A DNA stretch of 64,000 nucleotides, taken from assembly GCA_040901445.1 (NCBI GenBank), contig JBBDYQ010000009.1, forward strand, positions 62,001-126,000, given 5' to 3'. Positions 1 through 7,285 of the stretch are shown one piece after another; positions within the stretch are counted from its first letter, which is position 1; each line of letters opens with the position of its first letter. The DNA is from Thermoleophilaceae bacterium (lineage in GTDB: Bacteria; Actinomycetota; Thermoleophilia; Solirubrobacterales; Thermoleophilaceae). A program made the translations under genes and the position numbers. Below the pieces are notes generated by a model. That model searched no databases, was not told the DNA's origin, and saw nothing but the letters and a program-made list of their open reading frames with translations.

Positions 1-797
1 AGGTCGAACGCCCGCTGCGCCTGCCCGAGCCAGCGCATGCAGTGGTAGATGCGCCCGGGGCCCAGCCGCGCCTGGGCGATCTTGAACGCCTGGCCGCGCG
101 GGCCGAGCAGGCTGTCGGCAGGCACGCGGACGCCGTCGAGCCGCACCTCGCAGTGGGCGCCGCCGGTCTCGCCCATGACGGGGATCACCCGCTCGATCTC
201 GTACCCGGGCGAGTCGGTGGGCACCATGATCAGGGAGCAGCGGCCGTGCGCGGGCGCGTCGGGGTCGGTGACGGCGAAGACCGTTGTGAAGGCGGCCACG
301 TTCGCGCCGGTGGTGAACCACTTGCGGCCGTCGATAACCCACTCGCCGTCGTCGAGCACCGCCGTCGTGGCCACCTGTGTCGGGTCCGAGCCGGGCGCGT
401 CGGGCTCTGTCATCCCGATCGAGGGGTAGATGTCCCCGGCCACCAGCGGCAGCAGCCAGCGCTCCTTCTGCTCGGGCGTGCCGAAGAGGTGGAGCATGGT
501 GGCGTCCTGGGCGGAGTGGGTGCCCAGGGCGACCATCGCGTGCTCGGAGCGGCCCACCTCCTCGTTCACGTGGCAGTAGGGGAGGAAGTCGAGCCCGCCG
601 CCGCCGATCTCCTCCGGCAGCCCCAGCGCCCACAGCCCGGCGTCCTTCGCCTGGCCCTGGAGATCGCGCATGGCCGCGGCTGCTTCGTCGTCGTGGCGGT
701 CGAGCACGGGCTCGGCGGCGATCACGCGCTCGTCCACGAAGGCCCGCACGCGGCTGCGCAGCTCCACGACCTCGGGCGACGGATCGAGCCCGCTCAC
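1..797 (-). CDS. Acyl-CoA dehydrogenase, N-terminal part (cut by window edge)
   Basis: This is a FAD-dependent acyl-CoA dehydrogenase, which oxidises an acyl-CoA thioester at the alpha-beta bond. About 265 codons are visible and the frame runs off the left edge, so the C-terminal helical domain with the catalytic Glu is outside. The visible part has the all-helical N-terminal domain (residues 1-120) and the start of the beta domain with the family signature GMTEPDAPGSDP near residue 128. The GTG start at 797 lies 10 bases after the stop of the GGDEF gene, so the two are probably co-transcribed. The chain-length class cannot be told from this half. Confidence 0.88.
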   Translation of the reverse strand, partial: MSGLDPSPEVVELRSRVRAFVDERVIAAEPVLDRHDDEAAAAMRDLQGQAKDAGLWALGLPEEIGGGGLDFLPYCHVNEEVGRSEHAMVALGTHSAQDATMLHLFGTPEQKERWLLPLVAGDIYPSIGMTEPDAPGSDPTQVATTAVLDDGEWVIDGRKWFTTGANVAAFTTVFAVTDPDAPAHGRCSLIMVPTDSPGYEIERVIPVMGETGGAHCEVRLDGVRVPADSLLGPRGQAFKIAQARLGPGRIYHCMRWLGQAQRAFD

Positions 798-807
798 CCG
801 GGGGAGG

Positions 808-1446
808 CTAACCGGCGGCCAGCTCTGCGAGTTGCGCGGCGGTCTCGTCGCTGTACACGACGGCGCGGTTGCGGCCCAGCTCCTTGGCGAGGAAGAGCGC
901 CGACGCCGCAGCCTGCATGAGCGCGGCCGGCTGCTCGGCGTCCTTCGGGTAGGTGGCCACGCCGAAGCTCGCCGTGAGCTCGGCCATGCCTCCGGCGAAC
1001 GCCTCCCGGATCTCCACCCGCAGCCTCTCGGCCAGCGCGAGCGCGCCGCGCTCGTCGGTGTCGGGGAGGAGCACCGCGTACTCGCCGCCGTCGACCCGTG
1101 CCACGGAGTCCACGCGGCGCGCGGCGTCGCGCAGGATGCACCCCACCTGCTCGAGCGCCACGTCGCCCGCCCGGTTGCCCAGCAGCGCGTTGAGGTCGCG
1201 CAGCCCGTCCACGTCGGCCACCACGAGGGCGAGCCTGCGGCCGTGGCGGCGCGCTCGCTCCACCTCCTCGCCGAGGCGCTCCTCGAATCCCCGGCGCCCG
1301 AGCACCCCGGTCAGCGGGTCCAGCACGGCGCCGCGCTGCAGCGCCCTGGCCAGCTCGGCCTCGCGGCGGCGCAGCCTCAGCACGAGGAAGACGACGGCCG
1401 CGAGCGCGGCCGCGGTGACGATCCACGGGGCCATCGCCCACAGCAT
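808..1446 (-). CDS. Membrane-anchored degenerate GGDEF-domain protein
   Basis: The protein is about 212 residues: one membrane helix (about residues 8-23), a short basic linker and one GGDEF domain. GGDEF domains normally make cyclic di-GMP from two GTP. Here the signature reads DGGEY (residues 119-123) where GGDEF or GGEEF is expected, so the first Gly and the metal-binding Asp position are changed. The N-lobe is normal (DVDGLRDLN, then NRAGD). It may be inactive and serve as a GTP or c-di-GMP sensor; this is inference. I chose the ATG at 1446 because it leads straight into the membrane helix. A GTG at 1518 would add 24 residues of low-complexity sequence. Confidence 0.8.
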   Translation of the reverse strand: MLWAMAPWIVTAAALAAVVFLVLRLRRREAELARALQRGAVLDPLTGVLGRRGFEERLGEEVERARRHGRRLALVVADVDGLRDLNALLGNRAGDVALEQVGCILRDAARRVDSVARVDGGEYAVLLPDTDERGALALAERLRVEIREAFAGGMAELTASFGVATYPKDAEQPAALMQAAASALFLAKELGRNRAVVYSDETAAQLAELAAG

Positions 1447-1535
1447 CGGCACGTGGGGCCCGGACCCTGAGCCGGGCAAGTGTGCGGGATCATCCAGCCC
1501 ACGCCGGGGCAGATTCACACGCCTGGGTCGCGTGG

Positions 1536-2249
1536 CTAGGAGCGCAGCGTCCGGCGTGCCCGCACTGACGTGCCGTTGCCGGCCGCGTCCACGGCCCGCA
1601 CCTCCACCGTGACCACCGCGCGGCGCACGGACCCCAGCGTCCGCCGCGCCCGCCGCGACAGCCGCAGCGTCACGCGGCCGCGACCGTCGCCCAGGCGCAC
1701 TCCGGCCCGCCGCGCCAGGCGGACGGTGCGGCCGCGGATCCTCGTGGTCGCGCGGAGCGTGACGCGGGCGGCCTCGTCCAGGCGCACGTTCACGGTCAGG
1801 CGCCCGGACCGCGCCACGCGCGCGAGGGTGGTGCGCCGAACCGCGGCCGCCACCGACGGCGCCGTCGTGTCCGCCGCCGGACGCTGAAGCGGCGTCCCCG
1901 CGGAGCTCACGTTCAAGGTGCCCGTCATCGACGGGTGGATCGTGCAGAGGAAGGCGTACGAGCCGGTGGTGAGGAAGCGAACACCGTCCACCTCGGAGCT
2001 GCGGCCATCGCCGATCGTCTGCGAGGCGAACAGCGGCCGCCCGTCCTCGCCCCGGTCCCGCGCCGTCACGTTGTGGTCGGCGCCGTCGGTGTTGCGGAAG
2101 GTCAGCTTCTCGCCCTGGTCGATGGTCACGGCGGCGGCCGTGAAGCGGTTGAAGGGCGCGGCGGTGACCTCCTCGTCCGCGCGCGCCGCCGAGGCGGGCC
2201 CGAGCACGACGAGCCCGGCAACCAGAACGGCAAGCCGGCGAATCCTCAC
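1536..2249 (-). CDS. Secreted cupredoxin with Arg-rich C-terminal domain
   Basis: A 237-residue exported blue-copper-like protein. The GTG start at 2249 gives a signal peptide (MRIRRLAVLVAGLVVLG, then an Ala-rich cleavage region). The cupredoxin domain spans roughly residues 24-115. The probable type-1 copper ligands are His59 (in ADHNVTARD), Cys102, His105 and Met108 in the loop CTIHPSM, which has the C-x2-H-x2-M spacing of amicyanin. After a DTTAPS linker comes a very Arg-rich beta domain with an AVDAAGN motif, of a kind common on secreted proteins of this lineage. The gene starts 12 bases after the flavin monooxygenase gene, so it is probably in the same operon. An electron-transfer role is likely, but the partner is unknown. 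Confidence 0.8.
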   Translation of the reverse strand: MRIRRLAVLVAGLVVLGPASAARADEEVTAAPFNRFTAAAVTIDQGEKLTFRNTDGADHNVTARDRGEDGRPLFASQTIGDGRSSEVDGVRFLTTGSYAFLCTIHPSMTGTLNVSSAGTPLQRPAADTTAPSVAAAVRRTTLARVARSGRLTVNVRLDEAARVTLRATTRIRGRTVRLARRAGVRLGDGRGRVTLRLSRRARRTLGSVRRAVVTVEVRAVDAAGNGTSVRARRTLRS

Positions 2250-2260
2250 ACGGTGATCAT

Positions 2261-3604
2261 CTACGCAGGCGTGCCCACGCGCAACTCGTGCGAGCGGTCC
2301 GCTGCCAGCGCGGCCACCGGATGCCCGCGCCGGCGCCTGCGCTCGCGCGCGAGCGTGCGCAGGTAGTCGTAGAAGTCCACCTGGATGGTGTGGCGCGCGG
2401 ATGTCACGTAGCGCTTGGACATCCGCTCGTCCTCTCGCCGTATGGCGGCGCGCATCCGATCCGCCGAGGGCAGCAGCGCGCGGCCCTGCAGCAGGTCCGC
2501 GACCCATTCCGACTGCGCCTCGGCCAGCGGCATGATCGCGCCCAGCGGCTGGAGCAGTCCGATGAAGTAGAGCCCGGGCAGCCGGGGCGGGACGACGCGC
2601 CGGAAGAGGTCAACGTGGTTCTCGGGCGCATCCAGCAGGTCGGGGTCGAAGAACGGGAACGTGATCCTGTAGCCGGTGCAGTACACGATCCGGTCGATCG
2701 GCTCGACCGAGCCGTCCACGAAGCGCACGCGGTCGCCCTCGAGCCGCTCGACGTCGGGCTTGGGCTTCACGCGCCCGTGCACGATGCGGTTGAGCACCTC
2801 GGCCGAGATGGTGGGGTGGGCCTCGGCCAGCTTGTGGTCGGGCTCGGGCAGCCCGTAGTCGGTCATGCGGCCCTGGAGCTTGCGCAGCATCCGCGAATAC
2901 ACGGCCCGCTGGAAACCCAGGGGCAGCCGGCTCGTGAACGGCGTGTTGAGCTCGTCCACCGGACGGCCCTTGAGGTACTTGGGCAGCACGTGCGCGCCCC
3001 GGCGCACCGACAGATAGGTCATCTTCGAGACGCGCGAGGTCTCGCACGCGATGTCCATCGCCGAGTTGCCGAAGCCCACCACGAGCACGTTCCGGTCCTC
3101 GTAGCCCTCGGCGGCCTTGTAGTCGTGCGAGTGGACCACGGGACCGTCGAGCTCGCCGGGGAAGCCCGGCCAGCGCGCGTCCCAGTGATGGCCGTTGGCC
3201 ACCATCACCGCGCCGTAGCGGCGCGTCTCGCCGTCCGAGGTCGTCACGTCCCAGCCACCGCCGGCGTGCTGCTCCACCCGCGTGACCTCGGTGCGGAAGC
3301 GGATGTGCTCACGGAAGCCGAAATGGTCCACGTAGGCGTCGAAGTAGTGGGCGATCTGCGTGTGGTGGGGGAAGTCCGGATACTCCGACGGCATCGGGAA
3401 GGTCGAGTACGCCATGAGGTCGCGCGAGGTGTTGATGAACAGCGACCAGTACGCCGACGACATGCCGTTGTCGTTCATGTAGCGCCAGTTGCCGCCCACC
3501 TCCGAGCCCTTCTCGAAGCAGTCGAAGGGAATTCCCCGGGCATTGAGCACCTGGCAGGAGGCGATGCCCGACGAGCCGGCCCCGATCACGCAGACACGTT
3601 CCAT
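2261..3604 (-). CDS. Flavin-containing monooxygenase (FMO / Baeyer-Villiger type)
   Basis: A 447-residue class B flavoprotein monooxygenase, which uses NADPH, FAD and O2 to oxygenate small organic or heteroatom substrates. The N-terminal FAD site is GAGSSG (residues 8-13) and the EVGGNW motif follows. The fingerprint around FPGELDGPVVHSHDYK matches FxGxxxHxxxY in relaxed form. The NADPH site is GFGNSAMD and the late motif YCTGY corresponds to the FATGY element. Length is typical of bacterial FMOs. It is the first gene of a minus-strand run with the cupredoxin and diverges from the iron-box lipoprotein. The substrate cannot be assigned. Confidence 0.88.
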   Translation of the reverse strand: MERVCVIGAGSSGIASCQVLNARGIPFDCFEKGSEVGGNWRYMNDNGMSSAYWSLFINTSRDLMAYSTFPMPSEYPDFPHHTQIAHYFDAYVDHFGFREHIRFRTEVTRVEQHAGGGWDVTTSDGETRRYGAVMVANGHHWDARWPGFPGELDGPVVHSHDYKAAEGYEDRNVLVVGFGNSAMDIACETSRVSKMTYLSVRRGAHVLPKYLKGRPVDELNTPFTSRLPLGFQRAVYSRMLRKLQGRMTDYGLPEPDHKLAEAHPTISAEVLNRIVHGRVKPKPDVERLEGDRVRFVDGSVEPIDRIVYCTGYRITFPFFDPDLLDAPENHVDLFRRVVPPRLPGLYFIGLLQPLGAIMPLAEAQSEWVADLLQGRALLPSADRMRAAIRREDERMSKRYVTSARHTIQVDFYDYLRTLARERRRRRGHPVAALAADRSHELRVGTPA

Positions 3605-3654
3605 GCCGGGGACCCTACAAGGAAGATGACGCAGGCGTCAACTTCACATCGCAG

Positions 3655-3687
3655 CTAGGTTAGGGGACCCTAATTAGGCTCACCTAA
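3655..3687 (+). promoter_or_regulatory. Two overlapping DtxR/IdeR-type iron boxes
   Basis: CTAGGTTAGGGGACCCTAA (3655-3673) matches 15 of 19 positions of the DtxR/IdeR consensus TTAGGTTAGGCTAACCTAA. The 19-mer ending at 3687, containing TTAGGCTCACCTAA, matches 13 of 19. The two are offset by 14 bases, which would suit two repressor dimers. They lie directly before the AAGGAG ribosome site (3690) and GTG start (3701) of the lipoprotein gene. Iron-loaded repressor would be expected to shut off that gene. Counts were made by hand. Confidence 0.72.
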
Positions 3688-3700
3688 CAAGGAGACGACA

Positions 3701-4645
3701 GTGAAGCGATACCTGGCGCTGTCCCTCGCGGCCGCCGTCCTCGTGGGCGCAGGCTGCGGCGAGGACGACGACGGCGGCGAGCAGGCGGCAACCGCCGCGC
3801 CCGCCGAGGCGGCGGCCGGCTACACGCCGGTGTCCGACATCGAGGAGCACGCCGCGATCGGCGAGGACGTGGCCGAGATCAAGGCGCTGCTCGAGCCCGC
3901 CGCCGAGGGAGGCGAGGCGGACTTCGAGCAGGCCGGCGAGATCTGGTCCGAGGGCCGCAACTCCGAGAAGGGCGACGGCAGCGCGCGCACGCTGGCAGGG
4001 TTCGCCGAGGACAGCGACGTGGCGGCCCTGGTGGAGGACGCGATCACCGGAGAGGGCGAGGCGGCAGGCCTCGATCCGGCGCAGCGCAGGCAGTGGATCG
4101 ACAAGGGGATGTCCGCCGCGCTCGCGCTGAAGGTGCTCGGCGAGCTCGACGCCGCGGCCGAGAAGGTCGAGGCCGGCGAGACCGACCCCGCCGAGGGCGC
4201 TCCGCACAACGTGGACGAGGCGTGGGCGTTCTACGACGCGGGCGGCGAGGGGCTCGCGACCACCGCGGACAAGCGCGCCGCCGACTTCGGCCTCGAGGGC
4301 GAGGTCGCCGAGCCGGTGCTGTCCGGGTTCACGGCGGCGCAGGATGCCGCGGGGGCGGGCGACGCGGAGGCGCTGGCGCAGGCGCGCGAGCAGGTGCGAG
4401 CGGGCCTCAACCGCATCTTCTCCCTGGCGGTGAAGAAGTACCTGGTCGAGGGCGCGGAGGACGAGGTGGCAGCGGCCGAAGGCCTGGCCTTCTCCTGGGG
4501 TCTGCAGGGCCTGCCCGGCGACGCGCGCACCGCGATCGAGGGCGGCTTCGGCGAGGACGGCGACGCGCAGGCGGCGGTAGACGTGCTGGACGCCGCGGCC
4601 GGCGACCTCGGGCTGGACGCCCCGGTGCCGGCCTACGAGGGCTGA
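3701..4645 (+). CDS. FEA1-like (iron-assimilation type) lipoprotein
   Basis: A 314-residue lipoprotein with a clear lipobox (LVGAGC, Cys19). After an acidic, Ala-rich spacer comes a helical domain rich in Glu and Asp. The segment HNVDEAWAFYDAGGEG followed by ADKRAADFG resembles the algal FEA1 / low-iron-inducible periplasmic protein family as I remember it. That family is tied to iron uptake in green algae and has bacterial members. Expression from two iron boxes fits an extracytoplasmic iron-binding or uptake role. The gene has a good AAGGAG site before its GTG start and a strong hairpin after its stop, so it is probably a single-gene unit. The family assignment is from memory, and the role is inference supported by the promoter. 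Confidence 0.62.
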   Translation: MKRYLALSLAAAVLVGAGCGEDDDGGEQAATAAPAEAAAGYTPVSDIEEHAAIGEDVAEIKALLEPAAEGGEADFEQAGEIWSEGRNSEKGDGSARTLAGFAEDSDVAALVEDAITGEGEAAGLDPAQRRQWIDKGMSAALALKVLGELDAAAEKVEAGETDPAEGAPHNVDEAWAFYDAGGEGLATTADKRAADFGLEGEVAEPVLSGFTAAQDAAGAGDAEALAQAREQVRAGLNRIFSLAVKKYLVEGAEDEVAAAEGLAFSWGLQGLPGDARTAIEGGFGEDGDAQAAVDVLDAAAGDLGLDAPVPAYEG

Positions 4646-4650
4646 CCGCG

Positions 4651-4685
4651 ACGGCGGCTCCCGCTGACACGGCGGGAGCCGCCGT
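4651..4685 (+). terminator. Hairpin terminator after the FEA1-like gene
   Basis: A perfect 14-base-pair stem (ACGGCGGCTCCCGC paired with GCGGGAGCCGCCGT) encloses a 7-base loop and begins six bases after the stop codon. There is no T-run, as is usual in this GC-rich group. The -10 element of the next gene (TATCCT, 4686-4691) follows immediately. Confidence 0.75.
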
Positions 4686-4698
4686 TATCCTCTTGCGG

Positions 4699-5802
4699 AT
4701 GCAGGAGCGCGCTCTCCTCGAGCGCCTCGTCACCTACGACACGTCCACCCTCGACGGCATCCGCAGCTGTGCGGGGTTCATCAAGGGGTGGATCGAGGCG
4801 CGCGACCTTGACGTGACCGGCGCCACGCACAACGGGCGTCCGGTGCTGGCTGCCACGACCGGCGGGGGGGAGGGCAAGCCCACCGTGATCCTCCACGGCC
4901 ATCTCGACGTGGTGCCCGCGCACCCGGAGCAGTTCTCCCCGCACGTGGAGGACGACAAGCTGTTCGCCCGCGGCGCCTACGACATGAAGGGCGGCCTCGC
5001 GGCGATGATGATCGCCACCTGCGAGCTGGCCGCGCAGGAGGACGTGCGCGTGCACTTCCTCTGCGTTGCCGATGAGGAGTCCGACGTGCCCGACCAGCGC
5101 GGCTCCGACTTCCTCGTGGAGCAGGGCTACCTCGGCGACTTCGCGATCACCGGCGAGCCCACCGACCTCCACATCGGCGTCCAGGCCAAGGGCGTGCTCG
5201 CGCTGCGGCTCGAGGTGGCCGGCCGCTCGGCGCACGGGTCCACCCCGTGGGAGGGGGACAACGCCGTGCTCAAGGCGGTGGAGATCTTCCGGCGGATCGA
5301 GTCGCTGCCTTTCACGCGCGAGTCCTCCGAGCTGTTCGACCGGCCCTCGATCAACCTCGGCCGCATCATCGGCGGCGACGTCATCAACAAGGTGCCCGAC
5401 ATCTGCACGATCGACGTCGACATCCGCTACCTCCCCGGCCAGGACGCCGAGCAGATCCTGGCCGCGGTGCGCGGGCTCCCCGACTGCGAGGTCAACCCCG
5501 TCTTCCACCGCGACCCGGCCATCGTGGAGCGCGACAACCCGTTCGTCCAGACGCTCGCCGAGGCCGTCAAGGAGGGCGCCAGCGCGGATCGCATCTCCGT
5601 GGGACGCGACGGCGCCTCCGATGCCGTCAGCTTCCTCGACGTCGGGGTGCCCGCCGTGGAGTTCGGGCCCGTGGGCGGCGGCCACCACGGCCCGGAGGAA
5701 TGGGTTTCCGTCTCCTCGCTCGAGCGCTACCGTCGTGCGCTCGTGGACTTCGTGCACCTCGTCCCCCAGCGCCTCGGGAAGGGCCACCTCCGTGTCGCCT
5801 GA
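4699..5802 (+). CDS. M20 family metallopeptidase (ArgE/DapE-like)
   Basis: A 367-residue cytosolic di-zinc hydrolase of the M20 family (acetylornithine deacetylase / succinyl-diaminopimelate desuccinylase group), which removes acyl groups from amino acids or cleaves small peptides. Metal ligands and catalytic residues are visible: HGHLD (His68, Asp70), the bridging Asp95 in GAYDMKGG, Glu127-Glu128 in ADEES, Glu153 in TGEP, and a late His in GGGHHG. The dimerisation domain begins near GRSAHGSTPWEGDN. The ATG at 4699 follows TATCCT by seven bases, which suggests a leaderless transcript. Its end overlaps the LCP gene by 11 bases. Substrate is uncertain; ArgE- or DapE-like use is possible. Confidence 0.85.
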   Translation: MQERALLERLVTYDTSTLDGIRSCAGFIKGWIEARDLDVTGATHNGRPVLAATTGGGEGKPTVILHGHLDVVPAHPEQFSPHVEDDKLFARGAYDMKGGLAAMMIATCELAAQEDVRVHFLCVADEESDVPDQRGSDFLVEQGYLGDFAITGEPTDLHIGVQAKGVLALRLEVAGRSAHGSTPWEGDNAVLKAVEIFRRIESLPFTRESSELFDRPSINLGRIIGGDVINKVPDICTIDVDIRYLPGQDAEQILAAVRGLPDCEVNPVFHRDPAIVERDNPFVQTLAEAVKEGASADRISVGRDGASDAVSFLDVGVPAVEFGPVGGGHHGPEEWVSVSSLERYRRALVDFVHLVPQRLGKGHLRVA

Positions 5803-7264
5803 CCAGGAGTACAAGGGCCCGCGGCTGTTCCGCAAGCTGGCCATCGGCGCCGCGCTGATCATCGTGGCCGCGGCGTCCGCCACCGCCGTGGCCGCCTTCC
5901 GGGAGGTCGACCGCGTGGGAGACGCCTTCCGCGCCGGCGGCACGCTGGACCTCGGCAACGAGCTGGCCGAGGCCGACACCGGCAAGCCGCAGACGATCAT
6001 GCTCATCGGCTCCGACAAGCGGGCCGACAGCTCGAGAGACGTGCGCAACGGCGTAACCGGCGGGGCCCGCTCGGACACCGTGATCCTCGTGCGCCTCGAC
6101 CCGTCGAAGGAGGCCACCGCGCTGCTGTCGCTGCCGCGCGACCTCAAGGTGCGCATCCCCGGCCATGGCACGGACAAGCTCAACGCGGCCTTCTCGATCG
6201 GCGGCGCCGAGCTCACACTCAAGACCGTCAAAGAGGTCACGGGCCTGCGCATCAACCACGTGATCAACGTGGACTTCGGCGGGTTCCGCGAGGTCGTCAA
6301 CGAGATCGGCTGCGTCTACGTGGACATCGACCGCCGCTACTTCAACGACAACACGGGCCCGGGGCCCGACTACGCCACGATCGACGTCAAGCAGGGCTAC
6401 CAGGAGCTGTGCGGGCAGAGCTCGCTCGACTACGTGCGCTATCGCCACGAGGACACCGACCTCGTCCGCGCCGCGCGCCAGCAGGAGTTCCTGCGCCAGG
6501 CCAAGCAGCAGGTGGGAGTCGGCGAGCTGATCTCAGACCGCGACGAGCTGCTCAACATCTTCAGCGACTACGTCTCCTCCGACATCCGCTCGGACCGCTC
6601 CGTGCTGCGGCTTCTCGCGCTCGCCGCCGCCTCCGCCAAGTACCCCATCCGCGAGGTCCACTTCAAGGGCGACATCGGCACGAGCTTCGTCACGGCCAGC
6701 TCCAAGCAGATGAAGCGCATCACCGACGAGTTCCTCGGCGTGCGCGCCACGGAGGGCCCGCGCGGCACGGCCCGCCGCGTGCGGGGCGCCAAGCGCAAGC
6801 GGCGCCCCTCGGGCAGCGACGGGCTCGAGGAGGCCGGGGAGCTCGGCAAGGACCAGGCGCTGAAGGCGTTCGCGGCCGGCGCGCGGATCCCGATCTTCTA
6901 CCCGGAGCGGCGCATCCGCCGATCCGCGTTCGCCGGCACCGAGCCGCGCGTGTACGGCATCCGCGCGCCCGACGATCGCGTCTACAACAGCTACCGGATG
7001 GTGGTGGCCACGGGTGAGCTGGGCCAGTACTACGGGATCCAGGGCAGCGCCTGGAAGGACCCTCCGATCCTGGCCGACCCCAGCGAGAAGCGCACCATCG
7101 ACGGGCGCGAGTACGAGCTGCACTACGACGGCGATCGCCTCCGCCTCGTGGCCTGGCGCACCGAGGACGCCGTGTACTGGGTGTCCAACACGCTGCTCCT
7201 GTCGCTGACGGAAAGCCAGATGCTCGGCATCGCCCGCTCGGCCAAGCAGCTCGGCAAGGGCTGA
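5792..7264 (+). CDS. LytR-CpsA-Psr (LCP) family glycopolymer ligase
   Basis: A 490-residue membrane protein of the LCP family, which attaches anionic or arabinogalactan-like glycopolymers from lipid carriers to peptidoglycan outside the membrane. There is a cytosolic N-terminus, one membrane helix (about residues 17-37), then the LCP domain starting at TIMLIGSDKR, with RSDTVILVRLDP, LSLPRDLKV and the later DYVRYRH segment. A basic, low-complexity linker precedes a C-terminal extracytoplasmic domain of about 130 residues that I do not recognise. The GTG start at 5792 lies inside the end of the M20 gene. The next three genes make nucleotide sugars, which fits a cell-wall polymer role. Confidence 0.85.
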   Translation: MSPDQEYKGPRLFRKLAIGAALIIVAAASATAVAAFREVDRVGDAFRAGGTLDLGNELAEADTGKPQTIMLIGSDKRADSSRDVRNGVTGGARSDTVILVRLDPSKEATALLSLPRDLKVRIPGHGTDKLNAAFSIGGAELTLKTVKEVTGLRINHVINVDFGGFREVVNEIGCVYVDIDRRYFNDNTGPGPDYATIDVKQGYQELCGQSSLDYVRYRHEDTDLVRAARQQEFLRQAKQQVGVGELISDRDELLNIFSDYVSSDIRSDRSVLRLLALAAASAKYPIREVHFKGDIGTSFVTASSKQMKRITDEFLGVRATEGPRGTARRVRGAKRKRRPSGSDGLEEAGELGKDQALKAFAAGARIPIFYPERRIRRSAFAGTEPRVYGIRAPDDRVYNSYRMVVATGELGQYYGIQGSAWKDPPILADPSEKRTIDGREYELHYDGDRLRLVAWRTEDAVYWVSNTLLLSLTESQMLGIARSAKQLGKG

Positions 7265-7285
7265 CTCGCTAGGCTGCCCGGCCGC

